Source of the DNA: Psilocybe azurescens
Lineage: Eukaryota; Basidiomycota; Agaricomycetes; Agaricales; Agrocybaceae
DNA length: 64,000 nucleotides
Assembly: GCA_023853785.1 (NCBI GenBank)
Contig: JAJIRX010000557.1
Coordinates: forward strand, 744,001-808,000
Direction: 5' to 3'
Below the pieces are notes generated by a model, which worked only from the letters and a program-made list of their open reading frames with translations, was not told the origin of the DNA and searched no databases. The position numbers were made by a program, and so were the translations under genes. Positions within the stretch are counted from its first letter, which is position 1, and the number at the start of each line of letters is the position of its first letter. Positions 21,611-31,783 of this stretch are shown in pieces.

Positions 21611-23581
21611 TCAAGAGCCGATAACAAGAATGGATGCGCCGCCATCTGCAGTCACTCTCTTCCTCGTCTTAACAACAAGATAGCGGCGACCAAACCGCGC
21701 AAGAATCTTTCCTGAATTTTCAGCCTTGGCAGCTGTCTTTGAAAATGGCTGTTTCCTATTCACATTCTCTGATGGTGCAAATAATCCTATCCCAGAGGGT
21801 GCCAGTACAATGGCATGGCCGGTCTGTAGTTTGAGGTAAGATAACGAAGGATCAGAAGAGATATAAATATATGCACACCTGTAGTTTAACTACTTTGTCA
21901 AATGCGTCACTTTGTGAGAAATCGGTTGGTACATGTTGTATGAGGTGTTGCCACCAGGTCGGAGATGAGAATCTGTGAAGTATGGCAACTGAACACAGAT
22001 CTAAGAGCACGGGAGGCACGACGGTAGGTTCTAATCCAAATATACATTAGTGACTTTCAAAAAATAACAACCAATCCCACTGTTCCCACCTTGTGTACTG
22101 ATAATCACTCGCATAGCAAGGTGTCTTTGTTGACGAATCAGACCTAATAGAGCTTTTGTAAGCCCTGTGGACGACCTTTCCGATGACAAATACTGCCATT
22201 ATCAAAAGTAAGTAACAGTTACACATAGAAAACGAATGAGACAAACTTTGTGCGCTTCATCAACGACCAAAACCTTCCCAGTGCCCACATCCGCTCGAAC
22301 AAAAAGTCGGATGATGATTTCGAATAAGCCACATGCAGATGCGGTATCCAAAAAGGGATCCGATAAATCAAAGATGGTCAGTTGGCCAGGTTGAAAGCGA
22401 CAAGGTTTTGCTTTCACAGGTACTTGTACTGCTGCTTTCATTTTTGTGATGGTGGTTATTGAAGGGTCCGCCAAGAAAGCAGTGAGCAGCATTAGGCGTT
22501 GCTCCAACCCCGCGAGCTGTGCTGGGTTGAATTTTGTTTATGGACCTCCAGGTTTTGTAAGAATAATGAAAATGTGAATCTCTCTCCAAGATCACGGAGT
22601 ATTGACTAGGCATACGGATTAGAGGCTATAAATAAATAAATATGAAAAAGGATTCACCAAAACTATTTGCATGTAAAGAGGTGCTGATTCCGTTGAGCCA
22701 ACAGCCATCATAGAGAGAAAGGCAGCAGCATCTAGTTCTGAGTTGTCAAATACAAGAGGTTCAACAACAACCTTTTCTCCCAGCGGTTTATAAACTGCTC
22801 GCATGGTCTGCAGAGATGCGCGAGATACATAGACTATGACAGGGGGCCGTGCACAAAGGACGAGATGGAAGAAGATAGCCAAGCAGTTTCGTTGGGCAAT
22901 GAGTTAGCACCTCCCTCTCCGTAGTGAAGAACAAGGCCTGATAATGGCTTAGCCAGAGAACCAATGGCCGGAAAGTTGGAGATCATCATATTTTCCAGTA
23001 TCGTCGCTACTGTATGGGACTTCCCTGATCCTGTAAGGCATTGAGCAAAAGTCCAAGTCGTATCATATCTGTTTGTACCTTGAACTCCACAAACGATGGC
23101 AGAGAAAGGTGCATTCTGTGGACAATAACAAATTAATAATCTGCCACTAATATGGAACGACAAATAACAGACCGTGTTCAGATATAGGCGCTGGTCGCTG
23201 ATGCTTTCAGTTTCCCCCTTGTACCTACAAGTCGTCAGCTAAAGACAAGCAAATGACCATCAAGAAAAAGGTTTCATACTGGATCGAAAGAATTCTCCCG
23301 AGGACGCCATATTGCGCAATACGGCCATTGTGTCTTGTAATAGTGTGTGCTTCACGCGTCATTAGGGGTGCTGTTGCCAAATCATGTTTCGATATAATAT
23401 CTTGATCGTCAACCTCTGAGTCAGAGGATTCAGAATCTTCAAGTAGTTGCCACTCTTCATGACCCTTGAAAAGAACACACGGTGAGGTAGAGACAACAGT
23501 TAAGGACTGGATGCATACAGAGAAGTCGGTGAATTCTTCATTATTGCTGTTGCTGTGAGGCGATTTGCTGATAGGCGCCAT
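21611..23581 (-). CDS. HerA/FtsK-like P-loop ATPase, function unknown
   Basis: An acidic Ser-rich N-terminus (start MAPISKSPHS at 23581) is followed by NAPFSAIVCGVQG joined across an intron to SGKSHTVATILE, giving a Walker A GVQGSGKS. Then come PLSGLVLHYGEGG, VIVYVSRASLQTMRAVY, FLSMMAVGSTESAPLYMQIV, LAGLEQRLMLLTAFL, a Walker B VLVVDEAHK, YLSSERSS, RVIISTQEPTVVPPVLLDLC and AILHRFSSPTWWQHL. It ends LARFGRRYLVV and ASILVIGS. The order Walker A, DEAH, STQ-EP and HRFSSP resembles the HerA/FtsK/VirD4 ATPase core; assigning it there is inference. Two one-base slips (22532-22535 and 22842-22846) are each repaired by one base. Probably one of the anonymous P-loop NTPases annotated in Agaricomycetes. 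No partner nuclease lies beside it. Confidence 0.75.
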
Positions 23582-24143
23582 GATAACGATAAGAGATGCG
23601 GATTGTTCCCGTGTTAGAACCTGGTTCACTTTATAGGAGCGCGTTCGGCTTTGTGGATCTCTGAGTTGGGTAATAAGTCCTTCAATCGGATAGGGACTTG
23701 GTTAGAGCTAAGTAGGCGTGTGCAATTATATCATGGTTCCCCTTCAGCATGAGCCATACACTTCGAGGCGTGAATTAGAGTCGTTTTATATGATTGTTAC
23801 CAAAATTACTCACTTGATGAGATCTTACGCCTATTTGCAGCATCTCTGGAGGACTTGTGTGGGATTTCGACCGTTTGATTGGTGGCAATTGCTTGACAGT
23901 GCGTAAGAAGGCTAACGTTATTCATTTGAGGGTCGCCGTTGGGTCGCCGTCAATGGGAGACCTGCGATCGATGGACTGTCGCCGCTCGCGCCGAGCTAGG
24001 TCACATGATCAAATTTATTCTTGACACTCGCCGGCGACTCGATCTCTTTCCACTTCAACCTCTTCATAGTTTTGTATATTTCAACGCGTTTCCTCACTGT
24101 CCTCAGACAAATACATCTACTCGGTTTTTTACACGCTTCTCTG
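23582..24143. promoter_or_regulatory. Bidirectional upstream region of the P-loop ATPase and RRP8
   Basis: 562 bp between divergent start codons. A reverse CCAAT box (ATTGG) lies near 23879. No other gene recognised. Confidence 0.4.
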
Positions 24144-25560
24144 ATGTCATTTTTCTCGGTCCCAGGATGGTCGGTACCAACCACTCCAATAAAAGAACAG
24201 TCGACTCAGGTGTCAAAGAAACGCAAGCGGCCAGCTACTGAATCGCGCAACGTGGAATCAGCAGCAATCAACATCGAGAAAATTATGTCCAAACTTACCA
24301 ACTCGCTACCCGAAGAGACGCGGAAAGGCAAAGAAATCGCCACAAAACTGCATGACAAGCCTGCGGCAAAGAGACAGAAGCGTAAACAGAGCCAGACGTC
24401 TGCGGATCATCATGAAAAACAAAAAGCCGATGTCCCTGCTAGCAAAACGAAACCGGCGCCTAAAAAGCCAAAGAAAGCGATTCATGACGAACAACCTGCG
24501 AGCAGGCCTTCCGCAAAACAAAGCAAAAAGCAAAAGCAAAACAACCGGTCGATTCCTCTACCTCTGAGCCAACAACGACTCCTACGAAGCAGAAGGTATC
24601 ATCCGATACCGGCTTGACTACGCTACAGAAGACTATGAGGGATAAACTGGGCGGTGCTCGTTTTAGGTTCGTGTACAAAAGGTTTCATTGAACCGGCCAA
24701 CTAATTCATTCACAATAGGCTCATCAATGAAAACCTATATAAGTCGGATAGTCAAACGGCCCACCAAATGATGCGGGATGATCCTCAGGTGTTTGAAGAA
24801 GTGAGTCTGCCGATCTCTTCATACAAGCACTAAACTCACAAATGCCCAGTACCATACAGGGTTCCGCCATCAAGTTTTGTCGTGGCCAACGAACCCGGTC
24901 GAACACTATGTTTCTGTATTCTCTTCCTATCCTCCGAAAACCGTTATTGTAGACCTTGGTTGCGGTGACGCGGCGCTCGCCAAAGGCCTTCTACCGAAGG
25001 GCTTGTCCGTGATATCGTTTGACCTGGTCTCTGATAACAAGTATGTCGTGGAGGCTGATATTTGCACAAAAACACCTTTGCCCGGATCAGAAGGTCCCGA
25101 ACAAGAGAAATCTTCTGGAGAGGGACAAATTGCCGACGTTGCTGTTTTCGCGCTGAGCTTGATGGGCGTCAATTGGCTCAATTCCCTTCGTGAAGCTTGG
25201 AGAATTCTAAACCCAGGGTAAGTGAGGACATGTTCATCTTTTCCTTTGAATTCAATGTGACCTTCGTGAATATAGGGGCGAGCTGCACATTGCTGAAGTC
25301 ACTAGTCGATTTACAGACATCGAGCAGTTCCAGAATCTGTTGGGTTCAATAGGATTTCGATTGAAAGGCACAGTACGTTATTCAACTCTATTCAGCTGAC
25401 TATAGAAGTTGAATGTTTGTACTAGGATGATTCTAAATCCTCCCATTTCACTTTGTTCGAATTTGTGAAAGTTCCCCGTCTGAATAAAAGCGAAGGCGAA
25501 TGGGCTAAAATGTTATCGAAGGGTAGTGTTCTTAAGCCTTGCGAATATAAGCGAAGATAA
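24144..25560 (+). CDS. RRP8: Ribosomal RNA-processing protein 8 (nucleolar m1A rRNA methyltransferase)
   Basis: SAM-dependent methyltransferase that modifies an adenine in the large-subunit rRNA (m1A645 in yeast 25S). The N-terminus (MSFFSVPGW, then about 150 residues rich in Lys, Gln, Ala and Pro) looks like a nucleolar targeting tail. The catalytic part begins KLGGARFRLINENLYKSDS and continues with VFEEYHTGFRHQVLSWP, the SAM motif VIVDLGCGDAALAK, SFDLVSDN, VEADICTKTPLP, ADVAVFALSLMGVNW and ILNPGGELHIAEVTSRF, ending LKPCEYKRR. Introns lie at about 24667-24719, 24800-24849, 25219-25275 and 25374-25426. A one-base slip at 24543-24544 (AAC AA-CCG) separates the Lys-rich tail from the core. Adding one base gives continuous frame. 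Same strand as FUR1, 306 bp upstream of it. Confidence 0.92.
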
Positions 25561-25866
25561 TAATATTTGATGTGACCCCTATATATTTACATGAGCCTCT
25601 GATAAGATAAGACCACGGGCGAACGTACATATCGTACATATTGCCGATCGTGAGGATGGACACTACTGATCTTTGGTTATCTTCCGTTAATAACGAATGC
25701 TTGTCTGCTCCGATTCACCTGATACATTGATGTGATGGATTAGGAGGGAAACGAGGCGAACAGGGTCGTTCCGAACTTGCACATCTTATACTTGCACCAC
25801 AATCTTCTCTGAGCTCCTTCCGTTAACCTGAACAATCGCCGCACATCTTGACCGTAGATTCTACTA

Positions 25867-27008
25867 ATGGCAGCCAACAAACTGAACGTCCTAACCCATC
25901 CACTCGTCAACGCCGAGCTCTCGAAACTCCGACAAGAGTCGACAACTCCTAAAGAATTCCGCGAAGTATGTGAATGCAGTATCGTCAGAGTATCAAGAAT
26001 ATCACTGATCATCGCTATCCCGACTATCCTGATAGGGAGTCGAGACTATCAGCCTGCTCTTGGGATATGAAGCCACTCGGACACTGGAAGAGACTCCGTT
26101 CGACGGTGTATGGTTAACCTTTCCATGGCTTTCGCCTTCCAGCAGTCTTATTCGGTTTATGCACTATGTATAGCGTACGCCAGTTGCAGAATTCACCGGC
26201 AGTAAAATCAAGCCTAGAATTGGGTTGACGCCCATCCTGCGTGCTGGATTAGGAATGACCGATGCTTTGGTATGTATATTGTTGCTTTGCTTCAGTGTAA
26301 TTTATCTAAGATTGGACATCCCGTTGACAGTTGAAACTCTTCCCGTACGGACCTCATCTCATTTTATCATGTTTCTGGGCAGATAGTTGATTCATTGACC
26401 TAATAGCTCAGCGCCTGTTTACCATCTTGGTCTATACCGAGAGAAAGTTACATTGCAACCTGTCGAATGTAAGGATTATAGTTCACTTGGAGGACGGTGC
26501 TCTCTCGAAGTTTTAAACTGATCCTTGACACTAGATTACTCTAAACTTCCCCTTCACCTCCCATTGATCAGGTGTTTCTTCTGGATCCACTGATTGCTAC
26601 AGGTGGCACAGCATGTGCTGCGCTTGCCATGATTGTTGACTGGGGTATCCCAAGTAAGCGTCGTTGTTTCCTGGTCTGAGCCCATTACTCACAGGGCAAC
26701 CATCATATAGTCAAGAATGTGAAGCTTCTCTCCGTACTTGCATCTGAAACTGGGTTGGAGCATGTCCAATCAGAATATCCTGATCTCGAGGTAAGCTTTC
26801 CCTGCTCTATATGCCTCCTGCTATTTCTTATATGTTATTATTTAGATATGGGTCGCAGGAGTCGACAATGAGTTGACTTCAGAGGGAATCATCAGCCCAG
26901 GACTTGGTGACTCGGTGAGTAATCAAATGGATCTTTGCCAGTCGTAGATTGCTGAATTAGTAGTTCAACCGGCTATAGGGAGATCGCCTCTACAATACTC
27001 TCCGTTGA
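25867..27008 (+). CDS. FUR1: Uracil phosphoribosyltransferase
   Basis: Pyrimidine salvage enzyme: uracil + PRPP gives UMP + PPi, and it also acts on 5-fluorouracil. Seen in order: LNVLTHPLVNAELSKLRQES, then after an intron GVETISLLLGYEATRTLEET, RTPVAEFTGSKIKPRIGLTP, ILRAGLGMTDALL, PVYHLGLYREKVTLQPVEYY, the PRPP-binding loop DPLIATGGTACAAL, IPIKNVKLLSVLASETGLEH, WVAGVDNELTSEGIISPGLG and DSGDRLYNTLR at the end. The length is normal for the family (about 220 residues) after splicing at least seven introns. A one-base slip at the C run 26560-26562 lies just before DQVFLLDP; one extra C restores the frame. The ATG at 25867 begins MAANKLNVL. Confidence 0.93.
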
Positions 27009-27299
27009 AGATCTTTGAAATTAATCGTGATGTAGCCCTATCTATACCATTTAATACATACCAAACCATGTTCTTTGCGTTGTCCCATTATTTCTTGCGT
27101 TTACCGCATTTTATTTTTATTTTTAATGAGGTAAAGGGTGTTTATGTCATCGCGAATATGCGTCATGGGCTTTGTGGACGATGATTTCCTTAAAGGGCAG
27201 TCCTCGAAGACACTTGAGCTTAAAGCCGCGTTTGAAGTTGAACGTGCTGATCATCTTTGCAATACCGCTCTCACAACATATTTCTCATCTACCACTATC

Positions 27300-28325
27300 A
27301 TGTCCGTGTTTGAAGAACGTCCTGTGGCCCCTCTTCCTCGTTCAGCTTCTCTCCCCAAACCGAAAGGGATACTGAAGAATACGCCCCAAAACTCAACTAC
27401 CAATGGACAGTGAGGCTTAATCTATATTCAATCTCCCTAACGGAGTGTCTTACCCTTCATGTTTTTGCTATCGTTCACAGTAGCTTGCAGTGGGACGAAG
27501 AGAATCTTGCTTTGACGGAAATCGGGAAAGACAGTTTGATGAAGATCACTGAGCCCAAAACACCTTATGTTCGTTACAACGCAGAGACGGACGAAGTCGA
27601 AGGAGGTCAGGATCCTCTTTTCTATTCAATCAGTATCTTCTCTGAATGCCCTTCAGATATTCCCAACCTCGACTTGGGATACTCAGCGTCGTCTCCTCTT
27701 CAGGAGCATCACCCTGAATCACCGACCATGCCTGTCTCACCAACTGGTGCAGATACATCTGGCCCATCTTCTCGACGGACCTCTATTTCCAGCAATGGCC
27801 GTCCGGGAACTTCTATGTCAGGACGCTCAGGCAGTGGCGCTTCCAGTAGGAGCACAAGCTTCAACTTGCCAAATGACGCCCGTAATGCAATCAGGGCTGA
27901 TTCGAGATCGCCAGGCGGCGAAGTCGAATTCGAGGAAGAAATGGATGAAGAAAGTGGGTATTTTCTCTATATACCTCATGAACGTGGTTTAATGGGTATC
28001 CTAGCCGCTGCTAAACATGCGGACTTCGTTCGTGCTCGTGGAAGGCACTATTCCAATGAAGCAGAGGCGATGAAGGTATTGTTCACCGATTATCGATTGC
28101 ATTGTGTATCGACACTAATATTATCTTTCATCCATTCAGCGTGCAGCTGCATTGATGGCCGACGAGGAGGAAGAAGAGTCCGAGATTCCACCGCTTCCGA
28201 CCCGCCGCAACCAGGTCGATCCAGACGAATCGGATAGCATGAACGAGAGCGGCACCGAGGCCTCTGATGCTGTCCCAGACAGGAATGTCAAGGTTAACGG
28301 CTTTAGCCATCACCCAGGCGCATAA
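27300..28325 (+). CDS. GLC8: Protein phosphatase inhibitor 2 (Glc8/IPP-2 family)
   Basis: Regulator of type 1 protein phosphatase (Glc7/PP1). The N-terminus carries the PP1-docking KGILKN motif (residues about 22-27), then [20 protein letters not shown] and [12 protein letters not shown], the family core that contains the regulatory TEPKTPY phosphorylation site. A Ser-rich linker follows, and after two introns the C-terminal helix [20 protein letters not shown] that contacts the phosphatase active site, then an acidic tail ([14 protein letters not shown]). Introns are at about 27409-27479, 27607-27658, 27955-28004 and 28077-28139. The symbol is by homology of the core motifs. No frame problem seen. 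Confidence 0.93.
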
Positions 28326-28865
28326 AGATATGTCCAGGATCCTTCATCATCACACCGTTCAGTGCACCTTCGTTCTGGCAACTCTCTGTATGTTTCTGTT
28401 TCCCTGTCATCTTCATTGTGTTGGAATATTTGTATGATAGTTTATCTCATTTTGGATTGTGTTTTGCATTATACATTCCTTGACTGGAAAACCCAGTTCT
28501 GAAAAAGAAAACTAAGAATAATGTATAATGTTTGCTCCAGAGCCACAAGGTTGTGAACCTAGAAGTCAGGAGCGTTGCGATGGTTATGACCCACTGCTCC
28601 ACTTAGTCTGGAAAACAGCTCCAAGTGTCCGAGTAACGAGCTGCCATTGAACCGCTATTGTGGTCATATCTACGATGAAAGCCGCACGCACCGCGAACGG
28701 TGACGCAGGTCGGACTGTGCGGGAACGATGTCGCGTAGATTAGATTAGATCGACGATTAAAAAAATTTGGATTTGCTTTCTTTCCAAAGTTAGCACAACT
28801 TGCTAACACTACCCACATTCGCTGCACTGTTGCTGTATTCCCGCATCTACCAATCACTCGACAAG
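28326..28865. other. Intergenic region
   Basis: About 540 bp between GLC8 and MTD1 on the same strand. It contains 3' flank and promoter only; nothing else recognised. Confidence 0.4.
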
Positions 28866-30347
28866 ATGGTCACTGCCGTAGTCAGAAAAGGCCTCCTGCT
28901 CAAAGCGGATCCTATCACGGCTGCGTTCCGCGACGAGGTCAAGGGCTCTTTGGCGGCGTGTTCGCGTCCTCCGAAGCTCGTTGGTATCTTAGCCACGACG
29001 GCTGCTCCAAGCAATAACTATGCCGAATTCACGAGGAAGCAATGCGAAGAGATGGGCGTCGATTTTGTTTTGAAAAAGGTCGGCGCAGCTGCATCACCCA
29101 ATCTCGGAGAAGGCGAGGGTGTGGAGGAGGCCATTATAGAGGCCAATGAGGATTCATCTATTCATGGGATCATGGTGAGCACATGTAAAGTTCACGGGTA
29201 TTTTTCTATTCTCATAAATTCATAAAGGTCTATTTCCCAATATTCGGAGTGCAACAGGTTGGTCAATATGCTTAATAGCGCCCCTTTCCTGGCACGGAAC
29301 TTACCATTTGGGTTTATTGAATGCAGGATCACTACTTACAACAGGTACGCTAGGCTTCCAACCTCGCATTTTTTGTTATAAACACAGTGGAACAGGTTGT
29401 TTCGCCTCTCAAAGACGTCGAGGGGTTGCACTTCAAATTCCATTATAATCTATATCACAAGTCAGTAACTTCAAATTTATCTTTTCGTAAAGTTGAATTA
29501 CTAAATGACGGCCTGTGTTGCCAGTATCCGTTTCATTGAGCCCAAGTCCCTCTTGGCCTCGCTCCCTCCAGCATCGCAGCCACCGACTGTGACGGAAAGC
29601 GAGGAACCCCGGCTGGTACCGTGAAGTCAATCATTCCCTGTACCCCATTAGCCATCGTCAAATGCCTGGAATTCGTCGGAGTGTACAACAAAATCCTTCC
29701 CTACGGCGACAGGGCCTACGGCAAGACTATCACTGTCATAAATCGGTAAAATAACACGTTTGACGTACTTAATACAACAGACAGGCGTCAAGGTACTGAT
29801 TTATGTTTTTCCTTGCTCCTTACTACACAGATCCGAGGTGGTGGGCAGACCTCTTGCCGCTCTCCTCGCAAACGACGGCGCTCGAGTCATATCCGTCGAC
29901 ATTGACTCCATCCAGGTGCGCTGGGGACTGGGTCTGACTGACTATGCTAGCGCTAATTATTTCTCCCAACCATCCCACTTAGGAATATACCAAAAGACCG
30001 AGAATATCCCCCAACGATTCATCGGAATCCGCAACCGCCCAGAGATATCACCCTCGGCATATCGTGCACCCAAGCAATTTGACGCTTCAGGAATGTCTCG
30101 CAATTTCCGACGTCGTCGTTTCCGCTGTCCCCAGCCCCACATATAAGGTCAAGACAGAATGGCTCAAAGACGGGTGCATATGTCTGAACGTCGCGGCGGA
30201 TAAGAATTTCGAAAAAGACGTCCGTGATAAGGTTAGTCAGCTAGATTGCGGAGAACATTCTGGCAGTGCTCATAGACTCTCCAGGCCTCCATCTACATCC
30301 CAGCAGTGGGCAAAGTAACAATTTTCATGTTACTCCGAAACCTGTAG
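28866..30347 (+). CDS. MTD1: NAD-dependent 5,10-methylenetetrahydrofolate dehydrogenase
   Basis: Cytosolic one-carbon enzyme oxidising methylene-THF to methenyl-THF with NAD+. Visible: NYAEFTRKQCEEMGVDFVLK, EANEDSSIHGIMVYFPIFG, DHYLQQVVSPLKDVEGLHF, GTVKSIIPCTPLAIVKCLEF, ITVINRSEVVGRPLAALLAN (dinucleotide-binding turn), GARVISVDIDSIQ, ISDVVVSAVPSPTYKVKTEW, ICLNVAADKNFEKDVRDK and ASIYIPAVGKVTIFMLLRNL at the C-terminus. The substrate-site segment is split over two micro-exons (29228-29257, 30 nt; 29327-29344, 18 nt). A one-base slip at the C run 29607-29610 falls between ESEEP and AGTVKSI. The start MVTAVVRKGLLL follows a pyrimidine-rich leader. The chain stops at the TAG at 30345; a further small 3' exon cannot be excluded. 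Confidence 0.92.
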
Positions 30348-30636
30348 GTTTTCCTGTCAGTTTTCCAGGGGCAGACAACTTAACGAATGGCACTTCACAG
30401 GCTACGCCTGCAGCAATATCAAGAACTATAGAAGTTTTTTTTGTAAAATTATAGGATCTGTAAAGTATATATGGTCATGTGGACACGAGTAGTTATGGTG
30501 GCAAGAGTAGGGGAAATTGTGTTTCCTCACAAATTTCACTGTATTAATTACAGGTCATGACATTGTTGTGGACGCGATATACAAAGCAATAGAAGCCCCC
30601 ATGAATAGGAAATGAAAACCCGGTTCGAGCGATTCG

Positions 30637-31560
30637 CTATCGAAAGTGGGCCTCGGTGATGTGGTCGGGCCCGGGTTTCTCCAAAGTGGGTGTTGATCTA
30701 CCGGAATTAGGGAAGCTTGGGGTAAGGGGTGTAGCCATACCGGAAGCACCATCAGTCATGAAGCGCACTCGTTGGCGATGCAGCTGAAAAAGGGGAGTCA
30801 GTCGGACCCGGTTAAGCAATGACAATGAAACGAGGGCACATACTTGGGGAAGTTTGGGTATTAGCACGAATATCAGAGCTGAGAGGTTGACTGCAAACAG
30901 CCATGGATTATAATTTGTGTAATGCGTCGATGCCAGGAATCTAAATGAACGGAATATAACCCGGCGTCGTAATGGCGTTCACGAAATAAGATGCTTACAA
31001 TGCAACCGGAACGCAGAACAGCCACTTTTTTGCCGGCGTGTATTGTGCACCATCGTCTATTTGCTCCCATAACGTTAGGTCATCGTAAGCACCTCCGTGA
31101 AGGTCGTTCTCAAACGGTATGCCCGTCACCCAGTGGAACATGAGGTATGAGAGCTAGAAGCAACTGTAAGACTGTAGCAGGGAGATGAAGATAAAAAGGA
31201 CGTACTGCTAAATACATTAGATTCACTAATGTCCAGCTTATTTGTTGGGTCATCCCCGGAACTGTGTCGACAATTATTTTGCCCAGGATGATGAGAACGA
31301 CGTGAATGAGCCATGCACCTGCGCACACAGTTTAAACAGCATACAGCGATTTGAAGGAAGCAGAACTAACCTTTGGCATTAACCCAGTCAGCGTTGATAT
31401 TAGCGTATGCACTACGGTCGAGTACTTCGTCGACAGAACGATCGCCGACTTCTTCGACCTTGACGATGCTGCCACTGCGTGCGCGAGATTTTAATGGCAC
31501 ATGAGCGCGTGCAGCAGAGAGATCCAAAGCTGGTAGCTTGATTGTCGTTTGTCGATTCAT
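30637..31560 (-). CDS. ORM1: ORMDL family sphingolipid regulator
   Basis: ER membrane protein that binds and inhibits serine palmitoyltransferase and so limits sphingolipid synthesis. The N-terminal cytosolic tail has a Ser/Arg-rich stretch (VPLKSRARSGSIVKV) of the kind phosphorylated in yeast Orm proteins; regulation by phosphorylation here is inference. The conserved core reads NADWVNAKGAWLIHVVLIIL, TQQISWTLVNLMYLALSYLM, FHWVTGIPFENDLHGGAYDD, LTLWEQIDDGAQYTPAKKWL and FLASTHYTNYNPWLFAVNLS, with hydrophobic helices throughout. The C-terminal extension is Pro/Ser-rich and ends HITEAHFR. Five exons. The ATG at 31560 (MNRQTTIKLP) is 223 bp from the divergent Virilizer-like start. Confidence 0.93.
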
Positions 31561-31783
31561 CACCAGCGATGGGAGAGAGGAATATCACAGGCCAGGTTGT
31601 GAAGAAATAATAAAGCGGAAGAAGAGTACGAATGCCAGGGTCTCTCTTTGCCGTTGAAGCGTGACCGGCGTGTTCGGACTCTGCCGATGTTCCGCAATGA
31701 CCAGGACCGACCGCCAAATTGGTGAACTTGAACGTATCTCCGCATCTCCTAGCTCGGCCTTTCTTTATGAACTTCTGTGACCA
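31561..31783. promoter_or_regulatory. Bidirectional promoter region of ORM1 and the Virilizer-like gene
   Basis: 223 bp between divergent start codons. No clear TATA or CCAAT element. Called from the gene layout only. Confidence 0.4.
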
